A stretch of DNA of 64,000 bases. Source: G965247265 sp965247265 (lineage in GTDB: Bacteria > Pseudomonadota > Gammaproteobacteria > UBA4575). The notes under the pieces were generated by a model. It was not told where the DNA came from. It saw only the letters and a list, made by a program, of their open reading frames with translations, and did not search any database. Positions 46,206-60,587 of the stretch are shown here, in pieces; position 1 is the first letter of the stretch, and each line of letters opens with the position of its first letter. The translations under genes were made by a program, and so were the position numbers. Location of the stretch: positions 2,356,001 through 2,420,000 of the forward strand of contig OZ252002.1 in NCBI GenBank assembly GCA_965247265.1. Reading direction: 5' to 3'.

Positions 46206-46240
46206 AAAAAAGCCCGGTCACGTGTGACCGGGCTTTTTAT
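46206..46240. terminator. intrinsic terminator shared by the rRNA operon and globin gene
   Basis: AAAAAAGCCCGGTCAC and GTGACCGGGCTTTTT form a near-perfect stem with a GT loop; A- and T-runs on the two sides make it work on both strands, ending 5S transcription from the right and the globin gene from the left. Confidence 0.93.
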
Positions 46241-46245
46241 TAATT

Positions 46246-46365
46246 ATGCCTGGCAGTGTCCTACTCTCACACAGGGAGACCCTGCACTACCATCGGCGAT
46301 ACGTCGTTTCACTTCCGAGTTCGGGATGGGATCGGGTGGTACCAACGCTCTTTTGCCACCAGGCA
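46246..46365 (-). rRNA. rrf: 5S ribosomal RNA
   Basis: A 120-base gene. The 5' end is TGCCTGGTGGC pairing with GCCAGGCAT at the 3' end, as in gammaproteobacterial 5S. The internal CCGATGGTAGTG and GGTCTCCC match the conserved 5S arms. It is last in the rRNA operon. Confidence 0.95.
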
Positions 46366-46472
46366 AACTGGTTCGAGTTACGCGTCCATGCATAAACATC
46401 GAGAATATTGGAATACAACTAAGCAAATGTTTTGAAGTTTCGCTTTCTTTACTCAATTTGTTTGAGTGTTAT

Positions 46473-49366
<2,894 letters not shown>

Positions 49367-49677
49367 TATAACCTCAAACAACCTCATCTATTTTTCACCA
49401 ACACCTTTTGTAAAGCTTTGGTGAATACATTATTAAACGAGTGCAGAAATTGAATCAGCGTGTTTGGCAAACCAATACAATTCATACATTGAGATTTTAC
49501 GTCTGAATAAACGACAAAACTTGAGATAACACAAAAAATTGTGATTTATCTATCGCCTAGTTGCTTTCCAAATTTTTAAAAAGCACTCTGAACATGTATT
49601 TCAGAGCACTGATAAATCAGTGCTAATTATTCTGCTTCAAAATAATTAGCACTCATTAATCAACATTTATTCATTGT

Positions 49678-49753
49678 TGGTGGAGCCAGGCGGGATCGAA
49701 CCGCCGACCTCCTGCGTGCAAGGCAGGCGCTCTCCCAGCTGAGCTATGGCCCC
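49678..49753 (-). tRNA. tRNA-Ala (TGC anticodon)
   Basis: A 76-base cloverleaf with encoded CCA in the 16S-23S spacer. The acceptor is GGGGCCA paired with TGGCTCC (one G-T pair), the anticodon loop is CTTGCAC with anticodon TGC, and the T loop is GTTCGATCC. Confidence 0.97.
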
Positions 49754-49878
49754 TTATACTTACGTATCGGCTCATCCACCCAAACTAAACATCCTCTTAT
49801 TCATGTGTAGGTCTCACTTGACAGTTTAGTGTGTTTACTTAAAAACACGTTTCAATATCAGCGTAACTCAACACTATA

Positions 49879-49955
<77 letters not shown>

Positions 49956-50257
49956 AAAATCTTGCACATTAACCAAGCTAAGCACCTATATTAGGACCTA
50001 GCACGATCGGCCATGTTAAAAATTAGGCCTATCACTCTATGAAAGTTAAAAACTTTCACTCTTAAATTTTATTTCGATCGGATACCGACCTTACAACTCA
50101 CCCTTAATTTCTACTACTTTAAAATATCTAAAGCAATTTCCTAATAACAAGTACTAAACAATTATTTAACAATCGATTAATAATTCGATCGTATGCTTAC
50201 ACTATATTTAGGATGACTTGTGTGGGCGCTCTGTAAGTGAAGTGATAACTTTACTCT

Positions 50258-51803
<1,546 letters not shown>

Positions 51804-51950
51804 TTAAAAAGTTTTTGCAGATTGCTCTGCGATTTTTTTGATGCAAGCCAACAAGTATCGTAAGAATCTTGAAGACTTACTTCATCTGAATGGTTATCAC
51901 CCTTACTAAAGTAAGGCACTTACAAAGTGCCCACACAAGTCATCTCTAAT

Positions 51951-51963
51951 TTGTTAAAAAGCT
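51951..51963 (-). promoter_or_regulatory. boxA antitermination element in the rRNA leader
   Basis: The minus strand reads AGCTTTTTAACAA, close to the gammaproteobacterial boxA TGCTCTTTAACAA, in the leader between the promoter and 16S. NusB/S10-type antitermination would act here. A GGCACTTTGTAAGTGCC hairpin follows just downstream. Confidence 0.75.
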
Positions 51964-52093
51964 ACCTCGGTATAAACCCAGAGGCCAACAATTAAGTTTA
52001 TGTTTTTAGGCCTATTTCTGTCAATGATAGGACAAAAAAAATCCGCAAAAAAATCCGCCCCATTTAAGTGGTAGATTTAGTTGCGGAGCGCGC

Positions 52094-52121
52094 ATTATAG
52101 GGGGCTTTTACTTAAGGTCAA
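52094..52121 (-). promoter_or_regulatory. rRNA operon promoter with GC-rich discriminator
   Basis: On the minus strand TTGACC (52116-52121), 16 bases, then TATAAT (52094-52099) followed by GCGCGCTCC. The GC-rich discriminator is typical of stringently controlled rrn promoters. Transcription should start near 52087, giving a leader of about 285 bases. A tandem AAAAAAATCCGC pair (52029-52060) lies in the leader and may help attenuation. Confidence 0.85.
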
Positions 52122-52175
52122 GTAAATGCAAATTTAAAATGATTATTAATTAAAATTGTTCCATATAATTTCATC

Positions 52176-52898
52176 ATGTCATTGCTAAAACACAACTCGG
52201 CTGCTGCAATTTTAGGCCTACTACTGTCGATAGGAATGGTGGCATCTGCCTATGTCATAGGACAGGCAGTATTTGCAATTAAAGCCACCGAACGCTTTGT
52301 AACGGTTAAGGGGTTTGCTGAAAAAGAAGTCTCCGACAATGTTGTAATTTTGCCCATTGCCTATACTGAAACCGGTGATGATCTTGTCGAAGTACAACGT
52401 AATCTTGTAAAAGATAAACAAGCGATCATTGCATTTCTCAAAGCGCGTGGATTTGATGAAGATGAGATCACATCCTCAATTCCTCAAATTACTGATTATC
52501 AAGCACAGGGGCGTTCTCTTAACAATTGACCTCGAAATCGATACTCTGCCCAATCCATAATCATACTACGTAGCAACAACGCTGAGAAAACAAAACAAGC
52601 CATGCAAGCATCCGATGCATTAGTAAAATCTGGCGTGGCTTTAATGCGCAACTATGAAGCTAAGCCCGAGTTTCTATTTTCAGACCTAAATAACATCAAG
52701 CCATCGATGATTGCCCAAGCCACACAAAATGCACGCAAAGCCGCAGAACAATTTGCCAAGGATTCAGGGAGCAATGTAGATTCAATTAAAAATGCATGCC
52801 AGGGATATTTTTCGATCAATAATCGTGACCGCTATTCGCCGGAACAAAAAATTATTCGCGTTGTAACAACGATTGATTATTATTTAGTAAACGACTAA
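52176..52898 (+). pseudogene. SIMPL-domain (YggE-like) exported protein with in-frame stop
   Basis: A 241-codon frame. MSLLKHNSAAAILGLLLSIG opens with a membrane anchor or signal peptide; TERFVTVKGFAEKEVSDNVV matches the SIMPL/DUF541 N-terminal strand and KIIRVVTTIDYYLVND the end. A TGA at 52527-52529 follows QAQGRSLNN, and the frame continues PRNRYSAQSIIILRSNNAEK, which is normal for the family. A single substitution would restore it. It begins about 55 bases from the rrn promoter, divergent to it, and converges on tyrS. Confidence 0.8.
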
Positions 52899-52907
52899 TG
52901 CTCGTAT

Positions 52908-54116
52908 TTATTTAACGGTAACTTTCGCAAACTTACGCTTGCCCACCTGAAAAACATGCGTAGATCCTTGCATTATTTGTAATTTTGGATCTTCAATTCG
53001 ATTTGCATCAATTTTTACAGCACCTTGCTTAATCATGCGCATTGCTTCCGACGTGCTACCAACCAACTCTGCATCCTTTAATAAGTTCCCAATGGCAATT
53101 TTTCCCTCTGTACTCGCAACACTTTTTTCTAGTATATCTTCAGGCAATGCCCCTTTTTGGAAACGTTGAATAAAGTCTTGATGTGCGGCATCAGCTGATT
53201 TTTGATCATGAAAACGTACAATTATTTCTTCAGCAAGCTTAAATTTAATATCTCTTGGATTTACCCCATTTTTAACATCATCCTTATACGCATCAATCTC
53301 ACCAATTGGACGAAAACTTAGTAAGTCAAAATATCGCCACATCTTTTCATCATCAATACTCATAATTTTACCGAACATTTCGTTTGGCAATTCAGTAATG
53401 CCTATGTAGTTATTCAACGACTTAGACATTTTTTCACCGCCTTGTGCATAACCTTCTAAAATCGGCATGGTCATTATCACCTGTGGTTCTTGTCCACTTT
53501 CTTTTTGTAGCTCGCGCCCTACTAGCAAGTTAAATTTTTGATCGGTTCCACCTAATTCAATATCTGCATTAAGCACAACTGAATCGCGACCTTGAATTAA
53601 CGGATATAAAAATTCATGAATAGCAATGCCTTGACCAGATTTAAATCTCTTTTCAAAATCATCACGCTCCAACATTCGTGCAACAGTATATTTGGATGCA
53701 AGACGAACCATATCCGCTGCAGATTCTTGCTCCATCCAAGATGAATTGAATTCAATTCTAGTTTTGACTGGATCTAAAATTTTATAAATTTGCTCGTGAT
53801 ATGTTTCAGCATTCTGCTGCACATCTTCACGAGTAAGAGGCTGGCGCATTACATTCTTGCCCGTGGGATCTCCAACCATGCCAGTGAAATCTCCAATCAA
53901 AAAAATGACTTCATGACCGGCTAGTTGGAATTGCCGCAACTTATTGATGAGGACGGTATGACCTAAATGCAGATCGGGCGCAGTTGGATCAAAACCGGCC
54001 TTTATTCTTAAGGGCCTGCCATTTGCAAGCTTAGACTTAAGCTCATCAACCAATAAAACTTCTTCCGTCCCACGGGTGAGCTCATCTAGTGACGTATCTC
54101 TAATATTTTCAATCAT
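52908..54116 (-). CDS. tyrS: tyrosyl-tRNA synthetase
   Basis: Charges tRNA-Tyr. It has 402 residues, a class Ic enzyme. Seen: the N-terminal HLGHTVLINKLRQFQLAGHE with the HIGH equivalent, GDPTGKNVMRQPLTRED, KMSKS in GGEKMSKSLNNYIG near residue 230, and the C-terminal S4-like RNA-binding domain with IKQGAVKIDANRIEDPK. Intact. Divergent from the peptidase gene. Confidence 0.97.
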   Translation of the reverse strand: MIENIRDTSLDELTRGTEEVLLVDELKSKLANGRPLRIKAGFDPTAPDLHLGHTVLINKLRQFQLAGHEVIFLIGDFTGMVGDPTGKNVMRQPLTREDVQQNAETYHEQIYKILDPVKTRIEFNSSWMEQESAADMVRLASKYTVARMLERDDFEKRFKSGQGIAIHEFLYPLIQGRDSVVLNADIELGGTDQKFNLLVGRELQKESGQEPQVIMTMPILEGYAQGGEKMSKSLNNYIGITELPNEMFGKIMSIDDEKMWRYFDLLSFRPIGEIDAYKDDVKNGVNPRDIKFKLAEEIIVRFHDQKSADAAHQDFIQRFQKGALPEDILEKSVASTEGKIAIGNLLKDAELVGSTSEAMRMIKQGAVKIDANRIEDPKLQIMQGSTHVFQVGKRKFAKVTVK

Positions 54117-54221
54117 ACTTACCGATTACCCAAAGTGACCGACCGGTCAGGCTTCCATGGGTTTTGCTATATAAAATCTATTGTTAAATTCATTGACCAA
54201 AGCGGACAAGGACGTTATTTT

Positions 54222-55670
54222 ATGCCAAAATTCGAAGAGAATTCTGTGAATTACACAAAATTGATTGGATCTGACTTTAAGAATGTGGCGTTTTCAGGTA
54301 ACGGCTCAAGGCATCACTTCCCCTATAGTATCTCAATTGCAGTTACTTTCATTGCAGTAATAGTTGTAAGTGTCGTTCTGGCACATTCTTCACAGTCTAC
54401 ACTGGATGAAGCAAATCTTTCTAATACTAATGAAGTTGCATTAACCATCAAACCTATTTCAAGTGAAATGGTAATAGCCAGCGTTGATGCGACAACAGGC
54501 CCACTTCTAACAAAGAAAGAAAACGTAGCAGAAGAATTAGAACCTGTAGCAGTAGAAGACGTTATAGTAGATGAAATTCTGACAACCATTGTTGTTAAAA
54601 AAGGCGACACCCTCGCATCCATATTTAAAAATCTAAATATTCATAAAGAGCTCACTCGACTATTAAATCTTGGCAAAGAAGCCAAACCATTTAAAAAAAT
54701 ATACCCGGGTCAAAAACTACATTTCACACTCGTCAATAATGAAATTGAAAAACTAGAACTCGAAAAAAGCATTACAAAATCATTAGTGCTGTTAAGAGAT
54801 GGAGAAACATTTACGATTGAAGAAACCAATCGTGAGCTAGATAAAATTACACAAATTGCAACAGGAAAAATTAACAACTCACTTTTCCTTGCTGGGCAAA
54901 ATGCTGGTTTATCAGACAGTTTAATTATGAAGTTAGCAGGCATTTTTGGATGGGACATCGACTTTGCTCTAGACATTCGCCAAGGTGATAGTTTTAGCGT
55001 TCTACATGAAGAGCTTTATTTAGAAGGCGAAAAAGTTGACGATGGAAATATAATCGCTGCAGAATTTATAAACAATAATGCAACGTATCGTGCATATCGT
55101 TACACCGATAGCAGCAATAACACCGAATATTATTCGCCTGATGGAAAAAGTATGCGCAAGCCATTCATGCGCACTCCTGCAGATATTGCACGAATAAGTT
55201 CTTATTTTAACCTAAGAAGAAAGCACCCAATTTTAAATAAAATTCGTGCGCACAAGGGTGTGGACTATGCTGCAGCAAGAGGCACACCTATTAAAGCGAC
55301 AGGTAATGGAAAAGTTGTACATCGTGGCAACAAAGGTGGTTATGGGAAATCCATCGTACTACGCCATGGTAATACCTACACAACCTTATATGCACATATG
55401 TCTAAATATGCGCGAGGCACGGGTGCAGGCTCACGCGTGAAGCAAGGTCAAACAATCGGTTACATTGGTAGCACCGGCCTTGCAACGGGCCCACACCTTC
55501 ACTATGAGTTTCGAGTGAATGGCGTTCATCGCAATCCTTTAAAAGTAAAACTGCCAAGTGCTAAACCATTACCAAAATCAGAAATGCAAAGCTTTCAAAA
55601 TGCAATCCAACCTCTAGTTGTTCAACTAGACACCTACACTGAAAACGCGCTTGTAATGCGCGATCTTTAA
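54222..55670 (+). CDS. M23 family endopeptidase with LysM/OapA-like domain
   Basis: A periplasmic peptidoglycan endopeptidase of 482 residues from the ATG at 54222 (MPKFEENSVNYTKLIG), with AAGGA upstream; a longer frame adds 29 residues without family support. A membrane anchor covers about 38-55. Residues about 120-175 carry the OapA/LysM-like motif VVKKGDTLASIFKNLNIHKE, which binds peptidoglycan. The M23 domain from about residue 350 has HKGVDYAAARGTPIKATGNG, YGKSIVLRHGNTYTTLYAHM and TGLATGPHLHYEFRVNG, with the HxxxD and HxH zinc ligands. It belongs to the MepM type. Followed by anmK after 16 bases. Confidence 0.92.
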   Translation: MPKFEENSVNYTKLIGSDFKNVAFSGNGSRHHFPYSISIAVTFIAVIVVSVVLAHSSQSTLDEANLSNTNEVALTIKPISSEMVIASVDATTGPLLTKKENVAEELEPVAVEDVIVDEILTTIVVKKGDTLASIFKNLNIHKELTRLLNLGKEAKPFKKIYPGQKLHFTLVNNEIEKLELEKSITKSLVLLRDGETFTIEETNRELDKITQIATGKINNSLFLAGQNAGLSDSLIMKLAGIFGWDIDFALDIRQGDSFSVLHEELYLEGEKVDDGNIIAAEFINNNATYRAYRYTDSSNNTEYYSPDGKSMRKPFMRTPADIARISSYFNLRRKHPILNKIRAHKGVDYAAARGTPIKATGNGKVVHRGNKGGYGKSIVLRHGNTYTTLYAHMSKYARGTGAGSRVKQGQTIGYIGSTGLATGPHLHYEFRVNGVHRNPLKVKLPSAKPLPKSEMQSFQNAIQPLVVQLDTYTENALVMRDL

Positions 55671-55686
55671 ACATTTTTTAATTGCC

Positions 55687-56811
55687 ATGTCCGAACTCTT
55701 TATCGGACTCATGTCTGGCACTAGTGTCGATGCAATAGATGCTGTGCTTATGGATTTTTCAGAATCCAACACAACAATTGTTAACAGTTTAAGTTATCCA
55801 ATTAATAAACAATTAAAAAATGATATTAACAAGGCTATCGCTAAACAAGTGTGGCCACAAGAAGTCAAAATAATTGATAATGATTTTGCACAAATCTCTT
55901 CAAAAGCCATTAAAGAGTTACTAAACAAAGCTTCCGTTGAAGCAGACCAAATCAAAGCAATAGGCAGTCATGGACAAACTATTTTCCATAACCCAAACGA
56001 CACACCTGCAATTTCAATTCAAATAGGTGAACCCCAACTCATTGCCAATGAAACCGGTATAGTAACTATAGGTAAACTTCGTCAAGCCGATATTGATGCA
56101 GGGGGTCAAGGCGCACCACTTGCCAGCGCATATCATGCCCAAGTACTACAAAGCCCAAATGAAGAGCGCGTTGTTTTAAATTTAGGGGGTATTGCAAATA
56201 TAACAAAATTACCAAATAAACAAAATGAACCTATTATTGGATTTGATACAGGACCCGCAAATACATTATTAGATGCTTGGATAAATAAACATCAAAACTT
56301 AGCTTTTGATAATAATGGAGCGTGGGCTAAATCAGGATCGACTAATGATAAATTACTTAAGTTGCTGCTTGAAGATAAATACTTTAAAAGTTCGCCCCCA
56401 AAATCTACAGGTAGGGAAAAGTTTAATTTAATTTGGTTGCAATATATGCTTGATCAATTTGAGGAATTTGTAACAGAAAAAGATGTGCAAGCTACATTAC
56501 TATCTCTAACTGTCAATTCTGTGACAAATGCGATTAGAATGGCTGCACCAAATGTTTCACGAGTGTTACTGTGCGGCGGAGGTAGTAAAAATAAATTTCT
56601 TGTTTCCCAATTTCAAGCAACGTTTGAAAATATACCGGTTGAATTCACAAGCGATTATGGGATACCTGAAATATGGATGGAAGCCATGGCATTTGCCTGG
56701 CTTGCAAAATTAAAACTAGACGGAAAATCAGGAAATATTCCAAGTGTAACGGGAGCGAATAAGCCAGTGAGCCTAGGAGAATATTTTCAACCAAATAAAA
56801 ATGACATTTAA
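55687..56811 (+). CDS. anmK: anhydro-N-acetylmuramic acid kinase
   Basis: Phosphorylates 1,6-anhydro-MurNAc released from peptidoglycan to MurNAc-6-phosphate, a recycling step. It has 374 residues. The ATP-binding loop is GLMSGTSVDAIDAVLMD at residues 7-23; IGSHGQTIFHNPNDTPAISI, NLGGIANITKLP and FDTGPANTLLDAW follow, and the catalytic core ends LCGGGSKNKFLVSQ. Intact. It shares an operon with the preceding M23 peptidase, so wall cleavage and recycling are linked here. Confidence 0.95.
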   Translation: MSELFIGLMSGTSVDAIDAVLMDFSESNTTIVNSLSYPINKQLKNDINKAIAKQVWPQEVKIIDNDFAQISSKAIKELLNKASVEADQIKAIGSHGQTIFHNPNDTPAISIQIGEPQLIANETGIVTIGKLRQADIDAGGQGAPLASAYHAQVLQSPNEERVVLNLGGIANITKLPNKQNEPIIGFDTGPANTLLDAWINKHQNLAFDNNGAWAKSGSTNDKLLKLLLEDKYFKSSPPKSTGREKFNLIWLQYMLDQFEEFVTEKDVQATLLSLTVNSVTNAIRMAAPNVSRVLLCGGGSKNKFLVSQFQATFENIPVEFTSDYGIPEIWMEAMAFAWLAKLKLDGKSGNIPSVTGANKPVSLGEYFQPNKNDI

Positions 56812-56830
56812 TATTTGACCGTATCCCGTT

Positions 56831-57267
56831 ATGAGAAAGTTATTCCTGCTTAGTTTAATTGCAATCTTAACATCGTGCTTTGCTGAAGAATGGCTGTGCA
56901 CGACAGAACACTCTGCAGGTTTTAAATTCTCAGAGAATCAAAAAAATGGCGCTCAACAAGATTTACAGTAGAAACTGATAAATTTGTAATAGCAAAAAGT
57001 GAATTAGAAGGCTTCGAGCTAGAAATTAAATACCAAGAAAGTGCTGTTGTTGTCGCAGCATGCAAAAATGGGTTCAATAAATCTGGCTACTTATATTATG
57101 GAGGATTTTCTACCTTTAAGTTCAATAAAAATAATGGCCGATTTATTATGACGTTTGATTCGAGTTATTGGGCAGTCAGACCAGAAAGTGAGTTCATGCC
57201 ATCAGATGATAAAAAGCGAATCGCCTTTTATGAATATTGGTACTTGTGCACAAATAAACACACCTGA
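56831..57267 (+). pseudogene. small exported protein gene with an A-run frameshift
   Basis: Begins MRKLFLLSLIAILTSCFAEE, a signal peptide possibly with a lipobox (LTSCF). The frame reads to GFKFSENQK, where a run of seven A residues (56940-56946) puts the rest one base out. The other frame reads RFTVETDKFVIAKSELEGFE and ends YEYWYLCTNKHT at 57267. Total length is 437 bases, one short of a multiple of three. Family unknown; it may be the third gene after anmK. A sequence error in the run is possible. Confidence 0.65.
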
Positions 57268-57284
57268 GTAACTTATATTTTTTG

Positions 57285-57312
57285 ATGTCTGTTTACGGCC
57301 CATAGCGGGCAT
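57285..57312 (+). repeat. 28-bp palindromic repeat, copy 8
   Basis: Arms ATGTCTGTT and AGCGGGCAT around TACGGCCCAT. It lies 5 bases before the end of the next gene. Confidence 0.75.
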
Positions 57313-57316
57313 TCGA

Positions 57317-57535
57317 TTACCATTGCTCCCACACTTCCCAATAGGTGAAGCTATTTTTACTATAGGTTCGGAACATGACTTGACGATCAGAAGAAGATGC
57401 TATTTTTAAAGCCCTCTTGTAAGCGAATGAATCATAGCCACTATTTGCATCTCGATAATGTGCCAGCAATTTCCATCCACTTTCATTTTGAGGGATAATA
57501 TCCTGACCCATTGACTGTTGATTTACCTCTGACAT
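57317..57535 (-). CDS. unknown 72-residue protein
   Basis: A small soluble protein, MSEVNQQSMGQDIIPQNESG then WKLLAHYRDANSGYDSFAYK and WEVWEQW at the end. GGAGG lies near its start. Family not recognised. It is a single-gene unit between repeat copies at 57285 and 57734, though the 520 bases from 57536 to 58055 are otherwise without genes. Confidence 0.55.
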   Translation of the reverse strand: MSEVNQQSMGQDIIPQNESGWKLLAHYRDANSGYDSFAYKRALKIASSSDRQVMFRTYSKNSFTYWEVWEQW

Positions 57536-57733
57536 GTCTCCTCCCTTAAGTGCAGCATTAGTCGTCTATGTATTGGTAGATTTTATTTTTTGACTACTAA
57601 TTTTTGAGCTTTATGAATTATTAAAACTCTAATTCATTTGGGATTTTGTTATCCCCATCCCAAATTTCTACAGCGGGAGGAAACCACTTTGATAAGGGGC
57701 TTTATCTTTATTTATGTAAAATGATCTGATGGT

Positions 57734-57761
57734 ATGTCCGCTCTCGGCCAATAGCGGTCAT
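57734..57761 (+). repeat. 28-bp palindromic repeat, copy 9
   Basis: Arms ATGTCCGCT and AGCGGTCAT around CTCGGCCAAT, followed by TC. It stands in a 520-base gap without recognisable genes. Confidence 0.8.
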
Positions 57762-58055
57762 TCAAAAAGTTCAGCTATCAAAAATAATAACCCTATTGGC
57801 AATATGTATTCTTCTCAATGCATGCATAGATACATTGCAACCCAATTAAACCGTTTATCTATAAATTACTACTTTTCATCTTACTTGATGTAATTATTTT
57901 CATAGTGAGTTTACTTTTTGGTGAAGAGAATCACTTCGTCAATGTAGACAGATCAGTATCCTAAGTTAATCCAAAAAAACTAAAAGAATTCTATTAACTC
58001 CACCCTTACAAGCATTTGCTTTTATGAGGAGTTGGGCCAGAAGTGAGGTATAAAG

Positions 58056-59726
58056 ATGAGCAAATTAGCTTTAATCATCACAACAGCCGTTGTTGTTTTG
58101 TTATCCATTACTATTGAGTTAAGCGCAAAAAGATCAAAACAATCTAGCCGCGATATACTTAAGCAAGCCGCTCGTTCTATGCATGCGCCTAATTCTTCTC
58201 CAGTGTGAAGAATTGATCGAGATGTAAATAAGAAAAAACATAAATATAGCGAATATTCAATTCGGACAATTGATGGAAGCAATAACAATATCCTAAATCC
58301 AGACATGAATTCACATGACACAAGGTTGTTGCGTATAACCGGTGTTGCATATAGTGATGATGTATCTGCGCTTGCAGGCGTTACACGTCCAAATCCTAGA
58401 GTAATTAGCAAATACAGTCTTAGCACAATCAAATTTAACTCAGACCCCTAATCTTGCAAGCGACTATTTATGGCAATGGGGTCAGTTTTTAGACCATGAC
58501 GTAGACTTAACGGACGGTGCAATACCAGCAGAACCAGCAGAACCAGCAAGCATTCCTATACCTGCCGGTGATAGCTATTTTGATCCCGATAATGAGGGGG
58601 GATATGTTTTTACCTTTTAATCGTTCTATATACGATAAAAATACTGGCACAGGTACAGATAATCCTAGACAACAATTAAACGAAATAACTGGTTGGATTG
58701 ATGCATCCAATGTATATCGCTCGGATCAAACACGTGCAGCAGCACTGCGCACATTGGATGGCACTAGCAAATTGAAAACAAGCAAAAAAAAATCTGCTCC
58801 CATTCAACACAGATGGACTAAGCAATGCGGGTGGTCCTAGTAATTCTTTATTTTTAGCAGGAGATGTACGTGCAAATGAGCAAGTTGGGTTAACAGCCAT
58901 GCACACTTTATTTGTACGTGAACACAACCGTTTAGCCGAAAAAATTGCCAAAATTCATCCACATCTCAGTGGTGAGAAAATATACCAAAAAGCTCGAAGA
59001 ATTGTTGCGGCCCAAATGCAAGTGATTACTTACAAAGAATTCCTACCTGTATTACTTGGTCCAAATGCTATATTAGAATATAAAGGTTACCAGCCAGGCG
59101 TTGATTCAAGTATTTCCAATGAATTTTCTACTGCTGCATTTCGATTAGGTCATAGTTTACTTTCACCGCAGATTCTTCGATTAAACAAAAATAGTAAAGA
59201 AATAAAGTATGGACATCTTGCTTTGCGAGATGCATTTTTTGCTCCTAACAGAATTATCGATGAAGGTGGTATCGATCCACTATTACGTGGTTTAGCAAAA
59301 CAAGCATACCAGGATTTGGATGTGTTAATAATCGATGATGTACGTGACTTTTTATTTGGGCAACCAGGTGAAGGTGGATTTGATTTAGCTTCATTGAATA
59401 TATAACGAGGTCGTGATCATGGATTGCCAAACTATAATGAGGCGCGAGTTTTACTGGGTCTATCTTCAGTAACTAGCTTCTCAGAAATATCATTAATTGA
59501 AGTGCAGAATAAACTTTCAGAAGTATACAGTAGTGCTGATGATGTCGATCTTTGGGTTGGAGGTTTAGCCGAAGACAATGTAGATGACGCTTTAGTTGGC
59601 AAAGTATTTTATGCGCTATTGAAAGATCAATTTGAGAGACTACGCGATGGTGATCGTTTCTGGTATGAGAATATAATGTCAAAACGCGAAATACGCGATA
59701 TAAAAAAACAACTCTGGCGAAAATAA
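58056..59726 (+). pseudogene. animal haem peroxidase gene with about five lesions
   Basis: The reading is clear by pattern: a signal segment (MSKLALIITTAVVVLLSITI), RTIDGSNNNILNP, LWQWGQFLDHDVDLTDG (distal-histidine motif GQFLDHD), ITGWIDASNVYRSDQTRAA, LTAMHTLFVREHNRLAEKI (proximal region), FRLGHSLLSPQILRLN and RGRDHGLPNYNEAR. Lesions: TGA at 58206-58208; a frameshift near 58405; a frameshift in a G6 run at 58596-58601; a frameshift in an A9 run at 58784-58792; and TAA at 59403-59405 where the family usually has Gln. The gene is clearly decayed, and it lies between repeats at 57734 and 59846. Confidence 0.9.
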
Positions 59727-59845
59727 TTCGTCGAAATACAAAAATTAATAAAGAAATACAGAATAATGTTTTCTTGATCAACTAAATCTAAGCCTTAAAT
59801 GGAAGATAAAAATTTCTCATCAGTAATATTAAATGAGAACATACA

Positions 59846-59873
59846 ATGTCCGCTTTCGACTCAAAGCGGACAT
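59846..59873 (+). repeat. 28-bp palindromic repeat, copy 10
   Basis: Arms ATGTCCGCT and AGCGGACAT around TTCGACTCAA, perfectly self-complementary in the outer arms. It separates the peroxidase pseudogene from the gene at 59894. Confidence 0.85.
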
Positions 59874-59893
59874 TCAAGTTGCCTGATTAATTC

Positions 59894-60154
59894 ATGACTA
59901 AAGATGAAGATTAGTTATTAGCGATCGAAGAACCGTCGCCATATGCAATCAAGGTTCCGGTCTTAAAAGTCTTTGATGATGATGGATTTTTAACTCGGAT
60001 AAAGTCTTATGAGTTTTCAGATAATACAAACGATAACTCTGAGGTCGAAGTAACCGTTAGATTTGGATTTGTCGATGTACCAGAACTTGAGCAGCCAGGT
60101 GGATTTGAAGCTAAAGAGTTTCTTACAAATTTAATTGGAGACCGCGAATCATAG
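59894..60154 (+). pseudogene. 87-codon gene with an early in-frame TAG
   Basis: ATG at 59894 opens MTKDED, then TAG at 59912-59914, and the same frame continues 80 codons: LAIEEPSPYAIKVPVLKVFD, FLTRIKSYEFSDNTNDNSEV, VEVTVRFGFVDVPELEQPGG to a stop at 60154. The long part reads like a genuine protein with no start codon of its own, so I treat it as one gene with a nonsense codon near its 5' end. Family not recognised. It abuts the repeat at 60158 and lies in a unit bounded by repeats. Confidence 0.55.
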
Positions 60155-60566
60155 CAAGTGTCTGCTTTCTGCCATTAGCGGACGTGAAACAGTTTACAGC
60201 TGTATATCTAATTTGTAATGGGCAAATAGCTTTATTAATCTTGCCAGATGAATCAAAAAACATTACCTCAATTGCCATTTTTTCCATCACCGTTTTGTAG
60301 TATAAAGCAATGGATTCGATACTAATAACCACATCTACGAGTTCAAGACGCAGGTCGGGTAATTTTTCTAATGCTGTGGCCCAATATTCCTTTATATTTT
60401 GCTTACCTTGCAATGTTCCTGAATCAATCCCTAAAAAGGTTTTGATCAGTGGGGTTGTAATTTCAAAGTCATCGCTATAGTACGTAAGTATTCTATCTAA
60501 ATCATGTGAATTCCAAGATTCGATCCAATCATTCGCAAATGTTTGTGCTTGTTCTTCTGTGATTAT
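60123..60566 (-). pseudogene. NTF2/SnoaL-like protein, start codon lost and end altered by repeat
   Basis: The frame reads from an ATA at 60566 with AGGA six bases upstream (ITEEQAQTFANDWIESWNSH, LDRILTYYSDDFEITTPLIK, GKQNIKEYWATALEKLPDLR), the usual SnoaL-like opening. No ATG, GTG or TTG fits, so ATG to ATA is the simplest explanation. Near the 3' end the frame runs through the repeat at 60158-60185, encoding SANGRKQTL, so the natural C-terminus may have been replaced. The last 32 bases overlap the gene on the other strand. Fold known, substrate unknown. Confidence 0.65.
60158..60185 (+). repeat. 28-bp palindromic repeat, copy 11
   Basis: Arms GTGTCTGCT and AGCGGACGT around TTCTGCCATT. It lies inside the 3' end of the SnoaL-like frame and 3 bases past the gene at 59894. 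Confidence 0.8.
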
Positions 60567-60587
60567 GTGTTTCCTAAGAATATTTCT

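Noticed and set aside
54135..54221. Longer start for the M23 peptidase
   Set aside because: The added residues lack family similarity, and AAGGA precedes the ATG at 54222.
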